This document shows positions 45,322-54,579 of a stretch of DNA of 56,133 nt, piece by piece. Both the position numbers and the translations under genes were made by a program. Under the pieces are notes generated by a model, which saw nothing but the letters and a program-made list of their open reading frames with translations, had not been told where the DNA came from and searched no databases. Every line of letters starts with the position of its first letter. The stretch's first letter is position 1. This DNA is from an uncultured Alphaproteobacteria bacterium (GTDB lineage: Bacteria; Pseudomonadota; Alphaproteobacteria; MPNO01; UBA830): assembly GCA_913046035.1 (NCBI GenBank), contig CAJWSW010000011.1, positions 1 through 56,133 of the forward strand, in the 5' to 3' direction.

Positions 45322-46152
45322 TCACCGCGCATCAACACCATCGATTTCAAAAGTGAGCGTCGACCAGAAACTTCGCCAGACAGCACCGTCGCTACCTGAA
45401 GTCGGGATCATATGAACAGTGTCCATCATATATAAACCTTCATCATTGATCGGCACTTGGACTTTTCCATTTTGATCAGTAAACAGCCTTCCAACCTCCA
45501 CGGTTGCATCGGTAGAGCGGTGGAAAATAGTAGTCGGTGCCATAGGAAGGGGTTGCCCTTTCCACAATAATCTCGCTGTTAAGTAGATTTGTTCCCTCGG
45601 CCTTAATAAAAATGGATTGTCTTCTGCCACCCATTCTAAAGTTAAGCCTGTAGGGATATCTTTTCCCCTCGTTATTAATGACTTACCTCTCATTAGAAGC
45701 GCCTTTGCAGAACGCGAATAAGCTTCCGAAAAATTTTCCTCGCTCAATCCGCGAGACAGATGAGTTTTCCATATGGCATCCAGGCCTTTTTCACCAAGAT
45801 ACTTCCGAAATTTCTCAGCCTTCTCAAAGGTCATGATTTCTGGCTTTGTTTCGTAGAAAAGAACCTGAAGCCCCGCAACAGTGACCCTCTGGTTTATCGC
45901 GGGGATGTCACCTACGAAACCCTCCAAGGGTCTCTTGCCGCCTCGGTCAGCAATTCCTCCCAAAACGGTCTCAGAGGGCAGATAGGGGAGGGCTTCGCCT
46001 TTAAAATTAGCACCAATTTTCACATCCGCGACGATGGGAACACTCTTGCCGGCGCGAAATTCAGTTGGCTCGAGCCAGACTTCATGACTATGAGTTTGTT
46101 TCGTCAGGAAAACTATGCTGAATGTAAAAATTAAAGTTATAAGAAGTTGCAT
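45322..46152 (-). CDS. DUF4198 secreted protein
   Basis: A 276-residue protein from the ATG at 46152 (MQLLITLIFTFSIVFL), with a signal peptide ending near QTHS. The mature N-terminus HEVWLEPTEFRAG is characteristic of DUF4198, a periplasmic beta-sandwich family often placed near metal (nickel or cobalt) uptake genes. Conserved features include VEGFVGDIP-like and ARLLWKGQPLPMAPTTIF segments. It is divergent from the HupE/UreJ-like gene with a 70-base shared promoter region, which supports a metal-related role. The metal is inferred. Confidence 0.75.
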   Translation of the reverse strand: MQLLITLIFTFSIVFLTKQTHSHEVWLEPTEFRAGKSVPIVADVKIGANFKGEALPYLPSETVLGGIADRGGKRPLEGFVGDIPAINQRVTVAGLQVLFYETKPEIMTFEKAEKFRKYLGEKGLDAIWKTHLSRGLSEENFSEAYSRSAKALLMRGKSLITRGKDIPTGLTLEWVAEDNPFLLRPREQIYLTARLLWKGQPLPMAPTTIFHRSTDATVEVGRLFTDQNGKVQVPINDEGLYMMDTVHMIPTSGSDGAVWRSFWSTLTFEIDGVDAR

Positions 46153-46222
46153 ATTGCAGCGTCGATGACCCAATTGATACCGACCTTCAAATTATTTGAT
46201 CGCTACATCGTATAGGACAAAA

Positions 46223-47371
46223 ATGAACATACGCAGCCTTTCAATTGTATTTTTTGCCGTATTTTCATTCTATTTTGCCAGCCTTTCAATTGTAAATTCT
46301 CATGAATTACGGCCGGCGATTGCCGATTTATCGGTCGTTGGTGATGATAGCTTTAAGATTTCTATATCTCTAAATTTAGAAGCTTTTATAGCCGAAGTAA
46401 GTCCCGATCACGAGGATACAGATGAAGCACCGTCCGCAAAAAAATATAACGACTTGCGAAAATTCTCACCCTCGAGACTGCGTTCTGCTTTTACCCCAAA
46501 AGAAAAGGAATTCTTAAAAACGCTCACGGTAAAGGACAGCGGAACGACGCTGGCGATTGCGCTTGAAAATATAGTTGTCCCACCTGTAGGCGATATCGAA
46601 CTGCCGCGTCGATCAAACGTTATACTCACAGGAAAACTCACCCGAAGAACTGACGCTCTCATACTCAAATGGAGTAAATCCTTCGGCCCGGTGGCGGTTC
46701 GAGTTCGAGGCGTGTCCTCGGCAATGGGATCTCGAGGCACAATTCTTCAATCCGCCTATCTAAAGAATGGCGAAAAAAGCCCACCCTTGCGCTTAACGTC
46801 AACTATTACGTCGACAAGCTGGCAGGTTTTTCGTCAATACATTGTTGTCGGTTTCGAACACATACTCCCGATGGGCCTTGATCACATTTTATTCGTGATT
46901 GGTTTATTTCTTCTATCGCCCCGACTGAGGCCCCTGGCGTGGCAAGTCTCGAGCTTTACAGTGGCGCATACGGTCACTCTGGCTCTCGGTATGCTTGGGA
47001 TCATTACTATTTCCCCAACTATTGTTGAACCCCTTATAGCCGCGTCTATCGTCTATGTTGGCGTCGAGAATATCATCACCAAAAATCTTAATCGCTGGCG
47101 AACAATCATCGTTTTTCTATTCGGTCTTCTTCATGGACTTGGATTTGCAGGGGTGCTGACTGACTTCGGTCTTGAAAAAGGTCATTTTGCTGCGGGGTTG
47201 ATTGCTTTCAACATAGGTGTAGAGCTGGGTCAATTAGCCGTTATCGCGATCTGTTTTCTTTTGGTCGGTATATGGTTACGGAATAAACCCTGGTATCGAA
47301 CAATCATTTCAGTACCCGCGTCGATTTGCATATCTTTTGTAGGGATTTTTTGGTTTTTTGAGCGCGTGTGA
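46223..47371 (+). CDS. HupE/UreJ-like membrane protein
   Basis: About 382 residues from the ATG at 46223, with AGGACAA upstream (a TTG at 46196 is less likely). A signal-like helix leads to an extracytoplasmic part (about 28-215) beginning HELRPAIADLSVVG. Six to seven helices follow, with the HupE/UreJ motif GFEHILPMGLDHILFVIGLFLL and the His-containing FTVAHTVTLALG and GLLHGLGFAGVL. HupE/UreJ proteins are nickel (or cobalt) permeases. No hydrogenase or urease gene is in the window. The pairing with DUF4198 fits a metal uptake role. Confidence 0.82.
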   Translation: MNIRSLSIVFFAVFSFYFASLSIVNSHELRPAIADLSVVGDDSFKISISLNLEAFIAEVSPDHEDTDEAPSAKKYNDLRKFSPSRLRSAFTPKEKEFLKTLTVKDSGTTLAIALENIVVPPVGDIELPRRSNVILTGKLTRRTDALILKWSKSFGPVAVRVRGVSSAMGSRGTILQSAYLKNGEKSPPLRLTSTITSTSWQVFRQYIVVGFEHILPMGLDHILFVIGLFLLSPRLRPLAWQVSSFTVAHTVTLALGMLGIITISPTIVEPLIAASIVYVGVENIITKNLNRWRTIIVFLFGLLHGLGFAGVLTDFGLEKGHFAAGLIAFNIGVELGQLAVIAICFLLVGIWLRNKPWYRTIISVPASICISFVGIFWFFERV

Positions 47372-47442
47372 TGATATCTGCACCATCTATCATACCTACC
47401 CATCTACCTGATAATTCAACTCAGTAATGGAATCATATCGGA

Positions 47443-48666
47443 CTAATGCTCGAAATTACCTGCTTTTGAAGCACGTATGATTAAGATCCAGATCCATAAA
47501 CAAGCTGCCATCATGAGAACACCCATCAGATAAAAACTAAGATGAAGTCCTATTGCCTCAATCATCAAACCCATGGCAACGGGAATAATAGTCGACGCTG
47601 CACGGTTGGCAGTAGTGCGCAGCCCAACAGTCTGTCCCTGAGTTTCGGGGGGTGATGCAGAGGCCATGACCGAAATCATGAGTGGCTGGTTAAAACCAAG
47701 CATCAATCCTCTTAGGGCAATAGCCGCGAAGAGTGGCCAGAAATCCAAGAGAAGCGGCGTAATCGAAATGAGAATTACGGCGATTGCCAAGGTAATCAGA
47801 AATAAATAAAGCTGTCGCTCGACCGATTTTATGCGCGGAGCGAGGGTTAGCATTAGCGCTCCCACAGCACCGAGTAGAGAATGGCCTGTGCCGGCCAATA
47901 AGCCGATATTCTCTCCACTCATACCGATATCTTTCAGATAAACGATATAGAAGGATTCCTGAACGCCGTAGCTCGCGATGCGAACGGCACTCAGATAAAC
48001 GCATATACCAATCGCCGGGACCGTCATCATCCGAAGCGCCGACATATAATCTGCTCGGCGCGGCAAAAGGTCAGAAATGCGGAAACGACGTGCAGACGGA
48101 ATTGAAGCAGTTTTAAACGTCGGTATAGCTAAACAGGATATAAGAAGGCCCAAAGCCCACGCTGAAATCGCGATAAATCCACCCCACGGCCCCCAAGTGT
48201 CCCATCCCCAGCCCGCCAACGGCGGTCCTAAGAGCATTCCAAGTCGGACGGAGACTGATAAGCGACCAGCATGCCTAGTGCTTCCTCTCATAAGCTGTGA
48301 CACGCTGGTCTGCGCACCCATCCAGGTCATCGTTGTAGCGAAGCCCCAAACCATTTGAAGTATGAGGATGGCCCACACAGATGGCAGAACAGGAAAGAGT
48401 AGCGGCACAACCACCGCTATACCAGCGAAGAAGATCATTACCGGCCTTGCGCCTAAACGATCCAGCAAAACCCCGCCATGAATTGCAAACAACAGACCCG
48501 GCAAATGTCTTATACCGAGGAGAACGCCGATAATCCCTGGTGACATCTCCAAGTAAACTGCCCACAGAGGAACTATGATTGATGAGATCGTTACATTACT
48601 GTTTGAAAAGACGCCTGCACCGTATATCGGTAGTTGTTGTCGCAAAGCAGCAGGAAACCTGATCAT
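47443..48666 (-). CDS. MFS transporter
   Basis: A 407-residue major facilitator with about 12 helices. Motif-A-like GVLLDRLGARPVMIFFAG follows helix 2, and RGLMLGFNQPLMISVMASASPPETQG is a typical half-2 segment. Substrate unknown; no regulator is adjacent. It is a single gene. Confidence 0.85.
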   Translation of the reverse strand: MIRFPAALRQQLPIYGAGVFSNSNVTISSIIVPLWAVYLEMSPGIIGVLLGIRHLPGLLFAIHGGVLLDRLGARPVMIFFAGIAVVVPLLFPVLPSVWAILILQMVWGFATTMTWMGAQTSVSQLMRGSTRHAGRLSVSVRLGMLLGPPLAGWGWDTWGPWGGFIAISAWALGLLISCLAIPTFKTASIPSARRFRISDLLPRRADYMSALRMMTVPAIGICVYLSAVRIASYGVQESFYIVYLKDIGMSGENIGLLAGTGHSLLGAVGALMLTLAPRIKSVERQLYLFLITLAIAVILISITPLLLDFWPLFAAIALRGLMLGFNQPLMISVMASASPPETQGQTVGLRTTANRAASTIIPVAMGLMIEAIGLHLSFYLMGVLMMAACLWIWILIIRASKAGNFEH

Positions 48667-48763
48667 TTGTGGCGAGAGAGGTTTGATGATGAGGGTAAGG
48701 ACTTTGAAGGCGACATATCCAGACTTATAGCGGGTTTTGTAGGAAAGGGGAGGTTAGTCGAAA

Positions 48764-48973
48764 ATGAAATACATGCTGGTTGTGATGATCACGATGGGTT
48801 CACCGGTTATCGGAGAAAAGTCAAAGACGTTTGAACTCCGAATCCCGCAAGAAAACTATGAAGAGTGCATGAAATCAGCAAAAGCTTTCGAGTTCGCTCT
48901 ACCGGTGATTTCCATTACGACAAATTGTGAACCTAAACGTGATGGTGAAGAACCTAAAATGAAGGAAATTTGA
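48764..48973 (+). CDS. Small hypothetical protein
   Basis: A 69-residue protein with a strong GGGGAGG before the ATG. It begins MKYMLVVMITMGSPVIGEKS, a weak signal-like segment, and has two Cys (about 35 and 54) that could form a disulfide. EYMECMK-type polar features and a Lys/Glu-rich tail follow. No family recognised. The very good ribosome binding site supports real translation. It ends 1 base before the next small gene. Confidence 0.6.
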   Translation: MKYMLVVMITMGSPVIGEKSKTFELRIPQENYEECMKSAKAFEFALPVISITTNCEPKRDGEEPKMKEI

Positions 48974-48974
48974 A

Positions 48975-49139
48975 TTGGACGGCATAATTGGAATTTTAGT
49001 GCTCGGATTAATGGCCTATTTAATCGTCCGATACCCACTCAAAAAGATGCCTGTCGCATACAAAGTCACATTTATCTTCATTTTCGGCATAGTTGGTCTA
49101 ATCTGCTTATTTGCAGTGATGGGATATATGGTAAACTAA
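48975..49139 (+). CDS. Small two-helix membrane protein
   Basis: A 54-residue protein starting at a TTG one base after the previous stop, in another frame, with GAAGGAAA just upstream. Sequence: DGIIGILVLGLMAYLIV as helix 1, a basic loop (RYPLKKMPVAYK), and VTFIFIFGIVGLICLFAVMG as helix 2. Probably an inner-membrane peptide translated with the gene before it. Function unknown. Confidence 0.55.
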   Translation: MDGIIGILVLGLMAYLIVRYPLKKMPVAYKVTFIFIFGIVGLICLFAVMGYMVN

Positions 49140-49297
49140 AATATATCTATTTAAATTAGATACTTATACCTTTATATTGATTCTCTACTGGATCACCCAA
49201 CAAAGTCTTCCAGTCTGCATTTATTTGTATGGTGAGAATAAGAGAACCACTACGATCAAGTGCTCTCTTAAAAAACTCTAATTGTTTCAATCCAACG

Positions 49298-49762
49298 TTA
49301 ACCTCGGCCGCGATACGTCGGGACCCCAGGATCCGGCAGCCAAATACCCTCTGGAGTAGGGCCAGATTGCCAAAATATATCTATTGGTATCCCGCCTCGA
49401 GGGTACCAATAACCGCCTATGCGCAACCAGGTAGGCTCTATACTTGAAATAATTCGTTTTCCAATTCCGACAGTGCAATCTTCGTGGAAGGCGCCGTGGT
49501 TTCGGAACGAGCCTAAGTATATTTTTAACGACTTCGATTCGACAAGCCAATCAGCTGGCACATAATCAACGACAAGATGAGCGAAGTCCGGTTGCCCCGT
49601 CATCGGGCAAATAGAGGTGAATTCTGGCGCTGTAAACCTTACTAAAAATTGCGTGTCAGAGTTCGAGTTGGGAACTTTCTCGAGTTCTGCTTCGTCCGGG
49701 TTTGTCGGCAGAGTGACGCTCGATCCAAGCTGTGTTAGCTGAGATACATCGGTTTTTGTCAT
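49298..49762 (-). CDS. queF: NADPH-dependent preQ0 reductase (7-cyano-7-deazaguanine reductase)
   Basis: Reduces preQ0 to preQ1 in queuosine tRNA-modification biosynthesis. The 154-residue short (type I) form is typical for alphaproteobacteria. Catalytic Cys52 and Asp59 lie in [16 protein letters not shown] and the QueF motif ESKSLK at 75-80. The C-terminal part includes HGAFHEDC. It is separated from queC by 253 bases and divergently transcribed. Confidence 0.95.
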   Translation of the reverse strand: MTKTDVSQLTQLGSSVTLPTNPDEAELEKVPNSNSDTQFLVRFTAPEFTSICPMTGQPDFAHLVVDYVPADWLVESKSLKIYLGSFRNHGAFHEDCTVGIGKRIISSIEPTWLRIGGYWYPRGGIPIDIFWQSGPTPEGIWLPDPGVPTYRGRG

Positions 49763-49999
49763 CTAATTAACCTTTGCATTAAACGGCCGTGGTGCTCCGT
49801 ATGATACCGCAGTTTAAACAATAACCCTCGGGTGTCACGAAACTGCTACCAAAATTAAACACATTAGCATCTAACTGATGGCCGGGAATATCTAACTCTT
49901 TTTATAGAATTGGAACTAGCAAATCTGTTTAACAAGAGTGATATTTGCACAGAGCTTGCAACCAGAGGGTTAGGTTTTGTAAATGTCGTAATTTTAATG

Positions 50000-50016
50000 T
50001 GTAATTACAAATTACA
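50000..50016. promoter_or_regulatory. Inverted repeat overlapping the queC start
   Basis: TGTAATT-ACA-AATTACA is a perfect 7-base inverted repeat whose last base is the A of the assumed queC ATG. No Shine-Dalgarno sequence lies before this ATG. It could be an operator or an RNA hairpin blocking initiation. I could not fit a preQ1 riboswitch to the 49763-50015 region. Confidence 0.35.
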
Positions 50017-50774
50017 TGCCGAAAATCCCTCAAGATTTTCTGCAGCAGGAGGTTAAAATAGACCGATCTAAAGCCCTTGTTTTATTCTCTGGCGGTCAGG
50101 ATTCCGCAACTTGTTTAATGTGGGCGCTTGATCAATTCGATCACGTGGAAACGATTGGGTTTGACTACCGACAACGACATTTAGTTGAGCTCGATGTTCG
50201 AGAAGAATTTCTCTTGTTGCTGAGGCAAGATTTTGCGGCGTGGAAAAGCAAACTCGGTGACGATCATTTGATAGACTTAGGCGGGCTTGCTTCGTTGGGC
50301 GATACGGCTATGACACATGAAGTTGAATTCAAAGCCAATGAAGATGGTTTACCAAACACCTTCGTACCTGGCCGCAACATAGTTTTCTTCACATTTGCGG
50401 CGGCTCTTGCCTACCGCCGTGGGTGCAAACACGTCGTGGCAGGAATGTGTGAGACAGACTACTCCGGTTACCCAGACTGTCGTGACGATACAATCAAATC
50501 CCTACAAGCTACATTAAATTTAGGTATGGATGCGCGTTTTGTGCTCCACACACCATTAATGTGGGTAGACAAAGCGGAAACCTGGCAGCTTGCCAAAAAT
50601 CTTGGCGGGGACACGGCGGTAAAACTGATTACTCGAAGCACTCACTCTTGTTATTTAGGTGATCGCAGTGAATTGAAAGACTGGGGTTATGGATGCGGAA
50701 ACTGCCCAGCTTGTGTGCTAAGGAAAAACGGATGGAACAAATTCCAAAACTCCCTGCATCCCCTAAAGAGGTAA
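50016..50774 (+). CDS. queC: 7-cyano-7-deazaguanine synthase
   Basis: Makes preQ0 from 7-carboxy-7-deazaguanine, ammonia and ATP for queuosine synthesis. The 252-residue protein has the PP-loop [13 protein letters not shown] (about 22-34). [21 protein letters not shown] is another conserved block. The C-terminal zinc ligands are in HSCYLGDRS and [13 protein letters not shown]. The start ATG at 50016 has no clear ribosome binding site, while an AGGAGG (50046-50051) lies inside the frame before an ATA codon. The true start may therefore be odd. It pairs with the divergent queF. Confidence 0.94.
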   Translation: MPKIPQDFLQQEVKIDRSKALVLFSGGQDSATCLMWALDQFDHVETIGFDYRQRHLVELDVREEFLLLLRQDFAAWKSKLGDDHLIDLGGLASLGDTAMTHEVEFKANEDGLPNTFVPGRNIVFFTFAAALAYRRGCKHVVAGMCETDYSGYPDCRDDTIKSLQATLNLGMDARFVLHTPLMWVDKAETWQLAKNLGGDTAVKLITRSTHSCYLGDRSELKDWGYGCGNCPACVLRKNGWNKFQNSLHPLKR

Positions 50775-50822
50775 TTCCGAGTTGTTTTGATCTCAAGAAA
50801 ATCAGCAATTACGGTGTTTATT

Positions 50823-51953
50823 TTAGAACAGGTGGCCGCTTTTTTCAGCTTTTACGGCGAGATAGCGCTCGTTGTGTTCATTAGAGGCAAAAACGTGCTC
50901 AACACGTTCGGCAACCTTGATACCGTATTCTTCAAGCTGTTTTACTTTGCGAGGATTATTTGTGAGCAGTCGCACCTCAGAAATGTCGAGTTGGCGGAGC
51001 ATTTCGGCAGCCGCTAAAAAAACTCGCTCATCATCAGCAAAGCCGAGGCGTTGGTTAGCCTCTACTGTATCGAAGCCCTGGTCCTGAAGCGCATAAGCAC
51101 GTAACTTATTAATCAGCCCAATCCCTCGGCCTTCCTGTGCCAGATAAAGCAATACGCCGGCACCTTCATTGCCAATCTGATCGATTGCGCCGCGCAGCTG
51201 ATCACCACAATCACATTTTAATGATCCTAAAACATCGCCCGTAAAACACTCCGAGTGTAATCTTATCAAGACTGCTGTATCCGGGTCCGGATTGCCTATC
51301 ACAATGGCAAGATGTTCGGTACCACCATCTTCGGGTCGAAAAGCAACAATTTTTGCATTTTCTGCACCAATTAGCGGCACATTGGCTGCAGTTATACGCC
51401 TAAGCCCCGCGGCCGAGCGGGTATCATATTCATTGATTTCATCTGCGCTCACGGAGACAATCTCTGGATGGCTGCCGATTGTGATACCCGGCACCGGGAC
51501 AGCCATTACGGAAGGCAACAGTCTGCCTATCTTCGCAAGTTTTACCGACGACATAATAGCGGCGGGCACATCCTCCCGCTCAGAATTAAATGGTCCACGC
51601 ATAGGATCGGAGAGATCAAATTGAGGATCGGCAAGCTGGCGGATTTGTTCGACTTTTAACCAATCGGGGTAAGGTATGCGAACCACTTCGGGTGTGTATA
51701 GACGGATTTTCAGGGTTTCAGCGCGATAATGGGTTAACACGACGTGAGGTCGTATTCCGCCGGCAATATTCGTTTGATCATCAATCCTCTCGGATGTCGC
51801 CATCTCAGTAGCAATAACAATTGCGGCATCCTCGGTCCCGTTAACGACGAACACCGGTCGCCCGCTTCTTAATTCATAAGCAGCGCGCTCGACGCTAGCC
51901 AGAGGCGAAAGTAAGCCTTGCATTGAGAGATCAGTAGGAGATTGGTTGGTCAT
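50823..51953 (-). CDS. ribA: GTP cyclohydrolase II with a degenerate N-terminal RibB-like domain
   Basis: First committed step of riboflavin synthesis from GTP. The C-terminal half (about 195-376) is a complete GTP cyclohydrolase II. Zinc ligands are Cys236, Cys247 and Cys249 in SECFTGDVLGSLKCDCGDQL, YLAQEGRGIGLINKL is the catalytic segment, and LLTNNPRKVKQLEEYGI is conserved near the end. The N-terminal part (about 18-190) aligns with RibB (VERAAYELRSGRPVFVVNG...), but the acidic catalytic motif DxREnEGD is replaced by GTEDAAIVIA, so it should be inactive as DHBP synthase. This layout occurs in other alphaproteobacteria. It converges with queC. Confidence 0.92.
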   Translation of the reverse strand: MTNQSPTDLSMQGLLSPLASVERAAYELRSGRPVFVVNGTEDAAIVIATEMATSERIDDQTNIAGGIRPHVVLTHYRAETLKIRLYTPEVVRIPYPDWLKVEQIRQLADPQFDLSDPMRGPFNSEREDVPAAIMSSVKLAKIGRLLPSVMAVPVPGITIGSHPEIVSVSADEINEYDTRSAAGLRRITAANVPLIGAENAKIVAFRPEDGGTEHLAIVIGNPDPDTAVLIRLHSECFTGDVLGSLKCDCGDQLRGAIDQIGNEGAGVLLYLAQEGRGIGLINKLRAYALQDQGFDTVEANQRLGFADDERVFLAAAEMLRQLDISEVRLLTNNPRKVKQLEEYGIKVAERVEHVFASNEHNERYLAVKAEKSGHLF

Positions 51954-52539
51954 AAAAAAACAAGCAAAGTTGATACCATTTAATACGCCCCCTGACGTAA
52001 TTCGACAATGGCTGGTTGCAACGGGGACAATAAATATTCATCTGTTTGATCTAATTCAAAAGCGAATACTGAATGGTGTGTGTGCGCCAAGAAAAGCCTA
52101 AGCCGCTAATTTTATTTTCAGCAACGTTAATCGATCTAAAAATAATGAGGCGACGTCTACATGTCCTGGGATGGACGGACGGTCACGTTTTCGCCCACTG
52201 AGTTGAGAGGAAACGGCGTATTATTCAATGCAGGACCTCCAACAATGAAATACCTCTACAAACGATTTTGATAAACTTTGCATCGTCAGAAAAGGTATGA
52301 GACATCGATGTTCAAAACTTTTGCGACATTGCTATGTCAGATATCCGCAGAAACATGTACACCTGTATAAAGGACATGTTTTTATAAAGGACATGTTTTC
52401 CGGCGCTTAGCGGTTTGTACCAGTTTGTTAGATCGGTTGTGACGAAATTTACTTTTATTTATCCGCTCAGAATGTAAGTTTCGCACAACAACTTATGATC
52501 CTTTGAAGTGGCTTCACACTCTGACAGGTTTTCGAAAAA
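51954..52539. other. Long intergenic region upstream of the RdhA-like operon
   Basis: This 586-base gap holds no gene I can defend. A 36-codon frame at 52161 has only a weak GAGG upstream and no recognisable product. A perfect 17-base tandem repeat lies at 52366-52399. The region must contain the promoter of the minus-strand ribA and that of the operon starting at 52540. Confidence 0.45.
52366..52399. repeat. Perfect tandem duplication, 17-base unit TATAAAGGACATGTTTT
   Basis: Two identical head-to-tail copies at 52366-52382 and 52383-52399. Each contains the palindrome ACATGT; another ACATGT is nearby at 52353. It lies about 140-175 bases before the first RdhA-like gene and could be a regulator site or a slippage product. 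Confidence 0.9.
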
Positions 52540-53568
52540 ATGAGTTTTGATCTCGACGCAAATATCGTTAAAGAAAAAGCAAATGAACTAGGCGCCGATC
52601 TAGTAGGAATTGTCAGCGCCGACACTCTCAATGAGTTTCCTCCAGACCCAAAGTGGCCGCAGACACCTGACCGTATTTCGCCACACGTCAAAAGTGTGAT
52701 CGTAATCTCAAAAAGGATACCCGTCGGCGCATTTCGATCGAAGTCTAATATTCCTGTTCAATACATGGATATGTTGGTCCTTCGCGCGATGGACAAAGTC
52801 GGTTACCGGCTAACCGAATGGCTTGAAAGTCAGGGCTATCCGGCATTCGTTACAGCAGCGCAGGAAACAGACTGGAGCTACAAGAAAGCAAGTTACGGAC
52901 GTTTAAGTACGCGCCACCTCGGTATTGAGGCTGGTCTCGGCACATTTGGGCTTGAGGTAAATATTTTGACACCCGAATTTGGGCCGCGTGTATACCTTAC
53001 TGGTATTCTTACAGAGGCGACCATTGAAGCTGATGAACGCATTACCGAGCAAGTTTGCATAGGTGAATCCTGCAGTCGCTGTCTTTATTCTTGCCCATCA
53101 GATGCCGTTCGGCACTTCGGGATAGATAAGAGGGAATGCGCAACAGAGGCTCAAGAATTTGGTTTTGCGACAATCCTGAAGTTTTGGGGTCAATTTATAA
53201 ACGAAAGTGAAGAAAAAAAACGTGACCTGCTGCGCGATCGTGAAATTTTTGGTTTTTGGCAAGGACTACTTCGCGTCGTTGGCTCCTTCGGAGATTGTCC
53301 CCGCTGTCTCGCGGTGTGCCCCGTCGGGAATGACTATCACGCCTTTTTATCAGACATTCAAAAAGTCATTCCCGAAAAAACTCCTGAAAAAGTTGAGAAG
53401 GCTAAAGGCTTCAAGGAGGCGCGTAAGAATGGTGATCCAGTCGACGGTCTAAATGACTGGAATGTGCGTTGGGTTGGCCCTGAGGGCTATAAGGGCATGG
53501 TTGCGCGCCAACTTCAGGCCTTCAAAAAGGAACAACGAGAAAAAGAAGAAGCCGCCGCTAAAAAGTAG
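52540..53568 (+). CDS. Reductive-dehalogenase/QueG-like iron-sulfur protein (first copy)
   Basis: A 342-residue cytoplasmic protein (no TAT signal). The N-terminal part (about 1-165) resembles the cobalamin-associated domain of RdhA and QueG, with AGLGTFGLEVNILTPEFGPRVYL (131-153) matching the RdhA pattern of AGLG...LLTPEFG. Two [4Fe-4S] clusters are likely: Cys173, 178, 181 and 185 in CIGESCSRCLYSCP, and Cys253, 256 and 260 in CPRCLAVCPVG, with Cys200 possibly the extra ligand. It lacks the HEAT repeats of QueG. It is the first of three tightly packed genes. Substrate and cofactor are not established. Confidence 0.75.
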   Translation: MSFDLDANIVKEKANELGADLVGIVSADTLNEFPPDPKWPQTPDRISPHVKSVIVISKRIPVGAFRSKSNIPVQYMDMLVLRAMDKVGYRLTEWLESQGYPAFVTAAQETDWSYKKASYGRLSTRHLGIEAGLGTFGLEVNILTPEFGPRVYLTGILTEATIEADERITEQVCIGESCSRCLYSCPSDAVRHFGIDKRECATEAQEFGFATILKFWGQFINESEEKKRDLLRDREIFGFWQGLLRVVGSFGDCPRCLAVCPVGNDYHAFLSDIQKVIPEKTPEKVEKAKGFKEARKNGDPVDGLNDWNVRWVGPEGYKGMVARQLQAFKKEQREKEEAAAKK

Positions 53569-53571
53569 GGG

Positions 53572-54579
53572 ATGAACAGCATGGTTTCAGCATTTCAATC
53601 GGTATTAACAGCCGAGCAAATAAAAACGAAAGCGCAAGAGCTGGGCGTAGACTTGGTCGGTATTGCCGATGGTTCAGTTCTTGAAAACAACCCACCGCCG
53701 GAATTTCCAAAAAAGCCGTCGGACATCACAGAACACGACGGCGGTAAGGTGATCGTTCTTGCCAAACGATACACGAGCGGTACGACGAGGATCACGCGTT
53801 GGGATGAGCGGCATAAGTACTACAATGACGAGCTAACGCTCACGATGCTTGAAGAAGCCTCACTTCATCTTGTTTACTGGCTGGAAGACGAGGGTTATCC
53901 CGGCATAATTATCCCACCAACGCATGTCGATCCGTGGGCCTATCGAAACGATCCCGACGAGCATCTAACCACATTGCTGTCCTTAAACCACGCCGCGGTG
54001 GAGGCCGGGCTCGGGACGCTTGGGTTAAACCTCCAACTCCTTACACCGGAATTTGGTCCCCGGGTCATGTTGTCTGCAGTAATGTGCACATTAGACTGCG
54101 ATACCGACCAACCGATGACCGACGCACTCTGCAAAGGACCAGAATGCGGTCGTTGTCTATCAACATGCCCCGGTGATGTAGTAGGGCATTGGTCGCGTGA
54201 TTGGGCGGCTTGTGACAAATATCGCTCGCCTCACGGATTTGCTCAGTTAACGGATCATTTAGAGAACATTTTTGATGAACCAGACCCCAGCGAGAAGCTT
54301 AACCTTCTTCGCTCCGAAAATTCTTTTAATCTCTGGCAAAGCATCCTGAGGGGGTCCGGTGTCGTTACTGGTTGTCGTCGATGCCAAGATGTTTGTCCCG
54401 TCGGCGAAGACTACGAGAGAATGATCGGAAGTACATTAGACAAAATCCCAGAAGATACACCCGAGAAAGCTGCTCGTCTGGCGGCAATGATCGATGCGGA
54501 AGCGAGCAACGATCTACCGGTAGAATTTGAGGCCCAGAAACGTTGGATCGGTGCACCAAAATATAGTCGCGGGAAATGA
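53572..54579 (+). CDS. Reductive-dehalogenase/QueG-like iron-sulfur protein (second copy)
   Basis: A 335-residue paralog of the previous gene, 3 bases downstream. The same architecture is seen: AGLGTLGLNLQLLTPEFGPRV (145-165), Cys187, 192, 195 and 199 in CKGPECGRCLSTCP, Cys214, and Cys268, 271 and 275 in CRRCQDVCPVG. Both keep the full set of cluster Cys, so both are probably active or form a heterodimer. The stop overlaps the start of the ligase gene by 4 bases (ATGA). Confidence 0.75.
   Translation: MNSMVSAFQSVLTAEQIKTKAQELGVDLVGIADGSVLENNPPPEFPKKPSDITEHDGGKVIVLAKRYTSGTTRITRWDERHKYYNDELTLTMLEEASLHLVYWLEDEGYPGIIIPPTHVDPWAYRNDPDEHLTTLLSLNHAAVEAGLGTLGLNLQLLTPEFGPRVMLSAVMCTLDCDTDQPMTDALCKGPECGRCLSTCPGDVVGHWSRDWAACDKYRSPHGFAQLTDHLENIFDEPDPSEKLNLLRSENSFNLWQSILRGSGVVTGCRRCQDVCPVGEDYERMIGSTLDKIPEDTPEKAARLAAMIDAEASNDLPVEFEAQKRWIGAPKYSRGK

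Noticed and set aside
49763-50015. PreQ1 riboswitch before queC or queF
   Set aside because: CAGAGGGTTAGG near 49962 looked suggestive, but the compact H-type pseudoknot layout and the A-rich tail could not be fitted.
52161-52271. 36-codon open frame in the 586-base gap
   Set aside because: Weak upstream GAGG at a long distance, no recognisable product and no coupling to neighbours.
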